Part shown: piece by piece, positions 58,258-64,000 of the stretch
Layout: every line of letters starts with the position of its first letter
How positions within the stretch are numbered: the stretch's first letter is position 1
DNA from: Adiantum capillus-veneris
Taxonomy: Eukaryota; Streptophyta; Polypodiopsida; Polypodiales; Pteridaceae
Assembly: GCA_014529385.2 (NCBI GenBank)
Contig: CM043954.1
Span: forward strand, 92,159,747 to 92,223,746
Reading direction: 5' to 3'
Length of the DNA stretch: 64,000 nucleotides
Position numbers and translations under genes: made by a program
The notes under the pieces: model-generated
The model's input: the letters and a program-made list of their open reading frames with translations, nothing else
What the model was told of the DNA's origin: nothing
The model's database searches: none

Positions 58258-60081
58258 TATTAGCCTCCAAAAGAACCATCCACATATGAGAGACCAAGAA
58301 GTGTTACTTCAGGAGGATCAGTCTTGGTAGAAAAAGTCAATGAGCTAATAGATGCCCTCTTGAAAGCCTATGAAGTACGACTCAAAGAAAACCAAACCCA
58401 AGAACAAAAGTGGATGACACATCTATATGCGGAACTAGAAAAGCAAATGCTTGAAATGTGTTAAAACTGGTTCAAACAGTCCAAGCTTTACTAACACCAC
58501 AAGTTAGAAAACCCAAGGATGTGATCCTTGTCCCACCTGCACCAATAATCCCATCAAACCAGGAATGAATAGAGCTAAGTCATGAGCACGTACTAAAGCT
58601 TAAAGACCCAACGTGAGCCAAGGATAGTGTTGAATACCACAGATAACTCTTTTGAGGGATTTCACCTAGCTATACCTTAGGGTTGTAAAGAAATAGATGG
58701 TCTTGACAAATTGTGGAAACAAGTGAGAGAGACTAATGAAGCTAGTGAGCTATGCAGATGAGTAAACCAGATTCATGATGGAAATGGAGTGTTTCTTCCA
58801 CCAATAGAGAAAATTGAGACTGATTCTCAAATGAATCTAGAAGTGCAATTGTATTGGGGGGACAAAGGATATGTACAGTTTATGGACATTCAACCCCATT
58901 TGCTAAGAACACTATATAGGAGAGCATGAGGCCAAGTTAGATGTTATTGCAATCCATCATAGAGACTGTCTTCCAACAAGGTCATTGATTCAAAAGGGTT
59001 AATAGATATTCTATCTACCCCAATCACCTGTACGATAACATTTGCTGAGTTGCTTAGAATAACTATGGGAAAATGCCTAGAGAAATTTGACGTAAAAGAA
59101 CCAATGACTCAAATCGAGGAAGGATCAAAGAGCTGGAAATGCCTCAGCCAAACACTAGGCCAGTGCCATTAAATAAGGTAGGTGAGTACTATGAGGGAGA
59201 AGATGGGAACACCACTCTTCTGGTGCAATTTCAAGGTGTAAAAACCATGGAAATCCTTGACAATGGAGCTGGCATTTCCATCGCAATAAAAGAGATCTAG
59301 AAACAATGGGAAAAACCAGCAGTGAGGGGATACTAAGATGAAACTGCAGCTTGCAAATAAACACACGGAAAGACCCATAGGACTGCTAGAAAAGTAGTTG
59401 TTACTTCTTGCGACATTGATTATGAAGATACCTTTGCTATTGTTGACTTTGGCAAGAAGAACAACTATGATATCATTCTAGGAAGATCATTTGTGAGGCA
59501 ATTGAAAATGGTCCTTGATTGGGGTTATGACCATATCTACTTGAGACATATGGAAACCACAACAAGGATAGACTTGAAGGACCATAGTTATAAGGACGTG
59601 AATTGAACCCTTGTGGAGAAGTTTGATTCCGCTACGGTAGTAGGATCAAAACTTCCACCATGGTTGGGTAAGCCTAAAGAACTGTGGATGTGTGGAGCTT
59701 CGCAAGGTGGAAACTTAAAGCGAGAGGAGTGCATTTTAGAAAGGACAATCAAAGACAAGGGTTATATCCAAGAAACATTTCTTGAAGAAGCATTAGAGCC
59801 ACTAGAATGAGAACACGTCTTGGCTACTCTAGATGTGTGCACTATTCAAGACGATCCAACAATGAAGTTTTGTGATAAAGATGTCTATGATATCGTTCCT
59901 TATTTTGCTGTGAGTGTGATCCAAGAAAACAAAGAGAACCAAGCATCAAAAATTTCCAAAGATGAAGAGCGAACAAAGGAATGTGGTGAATCAAAAGACA
60001 AAGAAGAAAATGAGTTCTATGACTCCATAGAACACTTGGAGCTTTAAGAAGATGCCGACAATGGAAATACGGACAACCCAT
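58258..60081 (+). pseudogene. Element 2 gag, second part, and first protease
   Basis: The sequence resumes at SGGSVLVEKVNELIDALLKA and ENQTQEQKWM, matching the young gag at about 17630-17740. The protease follows with DNGAGISIAIKEI (Asn in place of Ser in DSG, about 59259-59267) and YDIILGRSFVRQLKM. The conserved FDSATVVGSKLPPWLGKPKE and ELWMCGASQGGNLKREEC lead into an acidic linker ending at 60047. There are stops near 58463, 59300, 59607 and 59807. Confidence 0.8.
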
Positions 60082-61200
60082 CAGGTGACATGAACAACAC
60101 TTTAACTAATGCATGGTTTTATGATTGTCCACGTCAAAGACCCAGGAACCAATGTCACCGCTATAAACATAAAGTGTATCAGAAGTGGTTTCCAAAATCC
60201 TTGATGGTGACACAACCGCAACAAGCATCCTCATACGTGGCTCTTATACATGCAGAAAACACTCAGTCAAGAAGAACACAACCATGTCAACGGGGTAACA
60301 ACGCTCTAATCAATAGGCTAGAAAAGTCATCCCAAAAACAACAAACCAAGAACAAACAGATAGTAGCTTTCCATAACGAGCCAAACCACCAAGGGAAAGT
60401 GCCAGATATCAACCTTGCTGAGGATAGTAGCAACAATGATGATTCTTATGACATCCCCTACCAGAAACTCAGGTCATCACCCTCATTAGCTGCTTCTATA
60501 ACAACCATGGAAGGCCAAAAGCAAAGAACAACAAGTCAGATCCAGAAAGTTTGACAAATATGGATACCAAAGAGCCAACTCAACCAAAAGCAAGTATTGA
60601 TCAACAAGATGAAGATCTTTGATGAAAAACCACAAGATCCAACACCAAAAGGAAAACAGTCGAAGCATGCAAGGATGGCTAAGGAATATCACAAAGTCGC
60701 AAGTTTTCGCAACTCAGATTTGGGTTCCAAAGAAGTTGATTCAAGAACAGAGGTCAAGAGTTTATTTGGATTTCAAAACAGTTAAGGTATCAACTCCCAA
60801 TGTCTAAATCCTGTCCTCAACCAAGCGTACTAAGACTGAAGCAAAGACTGCTATAGACTCACACAAAGATAAGGTGGATCCCAAAGAAGTCTCTTCAAAC
60901 ACAAATGAAGTAGAGACAAGTATGGGTTCCCAAACGAGTAGCATCAATGCAATAGCATGCACTCACAAAGAAGTGGATCCCAAAGAAAACCAATGAAAAT
61001 ATTGTCACTGCACCGTCGCCGCTGAATTCTTTCAATTTCTCCTATGGTTACAATACATCTAGAAGAGAGCTCACTTCAAGCTAGAAGCCACTACCGAGGA
61101 ACTAGAAGCCACTACTGACGAACAAAATGACAAATACAACAACCAACAACAAGACACAGGACCATCACATTGCTTAGAATCGGAAGCCTTACCAACAAAT
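60082..61200 (+). pseudogene. Element 2 linker joined directly to the [IV]WVPK tail
   Basis: The basic linker (AWFYDCPRQRPRNQCHRYKH, compare the young VRFYDFPNQ) is followed without any RT or integrase by tail motifs: QIWIPK (about 60555), QIWVPKKLIQEQ (about 60715), QVWVPKRV (about 60920) and KWIPKKT (about 60975). At least four motif copies can be read. A deletion removed the roughly 3.5 kb that encodes the enzymes. Confidence 0.65.
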
Positions 61201-62206
61201 GCCAATAGGCATAGTACGGGACAAAAGCCATATATGAGCCCCTAGGAATATGTGTATAGTGTACATAGCGTTTAGAATTCTATTCCAATGATTTTGCTTT
61301 TTGTTGGGTTCATTTTTGGCTTTATTTAGTTATTTTTTAAGTTTTTTTGAAAAAAGGGGAAAAATCCATAATCCAGATGAAGAAAATACTGAAGAGATGC
61401 CTGGGAAGTACATAGAGAAGAAGGTACACGAAAGTAACAAAACTTCATGAGGTATGCCTCAAAAGACTTGTGCACAATGGATAATGCCAAAGGTAAGAAA
61501 AGAATGCTGATCAGTCTTCAACAACAACATGAGGCCAAAAATGAATGGGAATGGTCATAAAACTCCAAGATGGCCTACAAGGACAAAGAAAGTAGGTGAT
61601 GTGACCAAACAAAAGCACCCATCAGGTGTAAATTTGCCTATCCGACACTTCATGCGACTACAAGGCCGTATACATGAAGTAGATCTTTATGTTTTAAATT
61701 TCTATCTTGCGTGTGACTTAATGGAGCTTAACAAACAAAAGGGACTAACAATACTGACAAAACAAGGGAGGTAGAAATGACATATCGTGATGCAAAGGGT
61801 CAAGCCAAATTCTGGTCATCATAATTGGTTCTACATGTGTTTGGTAGCTTGAAGGTGCCAGAGATGCCCATCAGTCATTTGCGAGACTAAAATCCAACAA
61901 AGTTAGCTTAGAAAGCCAGATACAAGTCCAAATCAAGCCAAACTTTTTCAGAAGGCTATGAATTTAAAAATAAAAAAGTCAAACCCCTAGCCAAAGATAC
62001 AATTTTTTCAAATCTGAAGCCATGATAGCCATCTACATACCCTGTACATCATGTATATGAGCTTTGGGGAAAAATGGACAATGATAGCTCATAGACAGTC
62101 ATTTATCGCGAATGATGTTGGATAAGGCCCTTTTGAAGCAAGTTATAACTTGTGCAATTAACTAGGGTTTGTTGGGCTTTAATTAAGTCATATATCAAGT
62201 AGAAGC
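61201..62206. other. Non-coding end of element 2
   Basis: T-rich sequence at 61270-61360 resembles the young element at 24720-24790. The rest carries no gene I can support. A purine tract GGGAGGTAGAAA is at about 61766, but no LTR could be recognised after it. Confidence 0.5.
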
Positions 62207-62490
62207 AACAATTGAGGACCGGATTTATGTGGAGCCAGTTCCCCCTCCAAAAGGCTTTTGTATTATAGATTCTCCCATAAAGAGAGGCTTGGTACAATAC
62301 AAGCTTTGTGTTCCTTGAGACCTTGATGGTGCAATGAAGATAGAGAGCTTCATGCACCACAATTATGCCCGCTCAGCTAAATGAAAGAATTAACTTGTCC
62401 CCGGCCTCAATCCCCCAAGACCTCAAATACCTTCAAAGGTGGAGAGAGTTAGCACGGAATGAGGGTAGGGAAGAGGAAGAAGTAACTATT
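62207..62490 (+). repeat. Segment shared with the LTR of element B
   Basis: Begins AACAATTGAGGACC and runs through CTTCAAAGGTGGAGAGAG to GGAAGAGGAAGAAG. It matches 56651-56925 with moderate divergence and in the same orientation, so it is a fragment of a related LTR. Confidence 0.75.
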
Positions 62491-62500
62491 ACCATATATA

Positions 62501-62712
62501 TGTGGTAGTGATGTGTGTGGACAGAATAGGACCGCCGGGGCATTTTTTTCCTCTTTAGGAGGTCTTTTCCCCGTGCATTGTATATACGCCCATCACTCTA
62601 GGGCTGTCTATCTTTCCATTGCACACTAAGTAACACACTCTCTATTGTGTGCCTTGAGCTTCCTTCATCTTCTCCAAGCTGTGTGCGTCTCTCTGCAACC
62701 CTAATTCCAACA
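62501..62712 (+). repeat. Copia LTR (short, left edge approximate)
   Basis: It ends CTAATTCCAACA directly before the primer site ATTGGTATCAGAGC (TGGTATCAGAGC at 62715-62726). The start is placed at a TGTGG near 62501 only by the TG rule. Confidence 0.55.
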
Positions 62713-62714
62713 AT

Positions 62715-62726
62715 TGGTATCAGAGC
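62715..62726 (+). promoter_or_regulatory. Copia primer binding site (initiator tRNA-Met)
   Basis: TGGTATCAGAGC, a perfect match to the common plant Copia primer site, two bases after the LTR end. Confidence 0.9.
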
Positions 62727-63075
62727 AAGTCGCATCCTCCCGGGCTTAGTCGCTAGTAGCTCCAGCACACACTTGCTCACTTTCTCCAATTTTTGTGAGA
62801 TTTGGTGAGCGTTTTCAAGCTGACAAAAATCTCAGGAGAAATAGTAGAGCTCAGTCTGCTCAGATTTTTGTTTCGGGCTCATTTTGGCCTCCGTTTCCAC
62901 TATAGCCAGGTCTGCACAAGCAATTTTGTCATTTTGTGCAGAGTTTCTGTCAGTGCCAAACACTGCATAGCAGGTCCCATACAGTCTACTGCAGGTTGTG
63001 CTTTATAGCACTTGCTGATCTCACTCAACTTCTCCTCATTTCGGGCAGTTTTCACATCAGGTGCAAGCATTTTCC

Positions 63076-63266
63076 ATGGCTGACAACAACACAGATTTTT
63101 TCAAGATGTTTGCTGCTGAGAACAGATTGGATGGGGCAATTACCCTATGTGGGATTACATGATGCAACATGTTCTTGTGTCAAAGGGCGTCTAATGTTGA
63201 GGATGTGCAGGGCATTGATGTACGTCGTGGTTTTGAGGATGTAGACGATGTTGAGGATGTGACAGG
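63076..63266 (+). pseudogene. Copia gag start, cut by a Gypsy LTR
   Basis: The ATG at 63076 begins MADNNTDFFKMFAAENRLDG. A small indel then shifts the frame; the next block reads as YPMWDYMMQHVLVSKGV, the usual Copia gag helix. The sequence stops abruptly at 63267 where a Gypsy LTR starts. Confidence 0.75.
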
Positions 63267-63567
63267 TGTTGAGCCAACAGAGGATCACACCCACATTTTT
63301 GCTCACACTCATCATTTTTGTAACCATTGATTGTAATAAATGTCTTTCCGACATTGATTTTGAATTGAGCCATTCATTAAGTAACGGGACTCAATTGAGT
63401 TTCCAGCTTGTAATCCCGAAGTAATTTCACTTGCTGATGTAATTAGTTAGAGATGTTCTCACCTCCAAGGCTGAGGTATATAAGCCAAAGTTTTGTAACC
63501 TAAAAGGGGATTCAGTTTTATTAATCAAAGGTGATTTTTTGAGCGCCGTGACTGTGTCTGAGAGAGA

Positions 63568-63601
<34 letters not shown>

Positions 63602-64000
63602 TGAGAGAGAGAGAGTCTTATCTACTTGCTACGCGAGCTACGGAGCCACCATTGGAGAAGCGACACCGCCATTGTGTTAGCAACGGCGAGAGCTACGCAC
63701 ATATACCAAGAGTGCGCGCTATCGGCTTCTATGTGTGGTAAGTTCCTATGAGCTTCGGTGTGAGTTTTCTTCCAACTCGTGTGTCGGAATGGAGCGTGCA
63801 ACATATCTATAGAACCACAACGAGTAGAGCTACACATTGGTACCATCGGGTTAAGTTTCGATCACCTGTATTTTTCGGTCTGTCTTCATACACGTTTATC
63901 GCACGGAGTGTTATAGGTTGATTTTGCAGTTCAAGTCTTTAGGGTGTTGTTCTTACCTAGTGTATAGACTTCCCCTTGAGTTTGAGATCGATTCAATGAT
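63267..64000 (+). repeat. Third LTR of the young Gypsy family, runs off the window
   Basis: It starts TGTTGAGCCAACAG and follows the 931-bp LTR for at least 734 bases, with more differences than the pair at 12600 and 30502 and an expanded, interrupted (GA)n at 63558-63616. It could be a solo LTR or the 5' end of another full element. Confidence 0.9.

Noticed and set aside
62715-62726. A tRNA gene at the TGGTATCAGAGC motif
   Set aside because: Only the primer-site complement is present, with no cloverleaf; it follows an LTR end directly.

Overview
The window is repeat-rich plant nuclear DNA. I see no ordinary host housekeeping gene. Almost everything belongs to mobile elements nested inside one another. 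The plant assignment rests on Ty1/Copia primer sites of the initiator-Met type (TGGTATCAGAGC), a Ty3/Gypsy primer site of the TGGCGCC type, plant-style Copia gag proteins, short GT-AG introns of about 80 bp, and long GA/CA microsatellites. A large-genome land plant, perhaps seed-free, would fit, but the sequence alone does not prove the taxon.

Region 1 (1-10577). A broken minus-strand Copia element is split by an insertion of about 9.6 kb whose ends at 772 and 10389 are degenerate terminal inverted repeats. This insert holds two rightward genes of unknown function (A, 1582-2921; B, 3167-4744) converging on two leftward genes: a multi-exon transposase-like gene (9129-6873, with a coiled-coil reading frame upstream at 9809-9219), and a decayed histone H3-like gene (6733-5833) that keeps both the H3 start motif and the complete histone fold. 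Between the converging genes lies an almost palindromic region of about 870 bp built from two large hairpins. This is the most unusual object in the window.

Region 2 (10579-39529). An old Gypsy element (element 1) has been split by a younger one (12600-31432, 18.8 kb, 931-bp LTRs, target duplication GCATA). Both share an uncommon plan: gag with CX2CX3HX4C knuckles, first protease, RT-RNase H, a duplicated integrase zinc domain, integrase core, a second retropepsin-like domain after integrase, a tail with repeated [IV]W[IV]PK motifs, an internal purine tract, a long non-coding stretch with short palindromes spaced about 282-288 bp apart, and a large extra 3' ORF.

Region 3 (39530-45339). A broken minus-strand Gypsy gag is followed by a likely LTR/leader with a (CA)n microsatellite, then unassigned sequence.

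Region 4 (45340-62206). Element 2 is a decayed relative of the young element that has lost RT, RNase H and integrase. It is interrupted by a minus-strand Gypsy element B (about 49687-58247), which itself contains a complete 1.8-kb gag-only Copia-type element (51126-52927, target duplication AGATC).

Region 5 (62207-64000). A repeat shared with the LTR of B, a Copia LTR plus primer site and gag start, and then a third LTR of the young Gypsy family that runs off the window.
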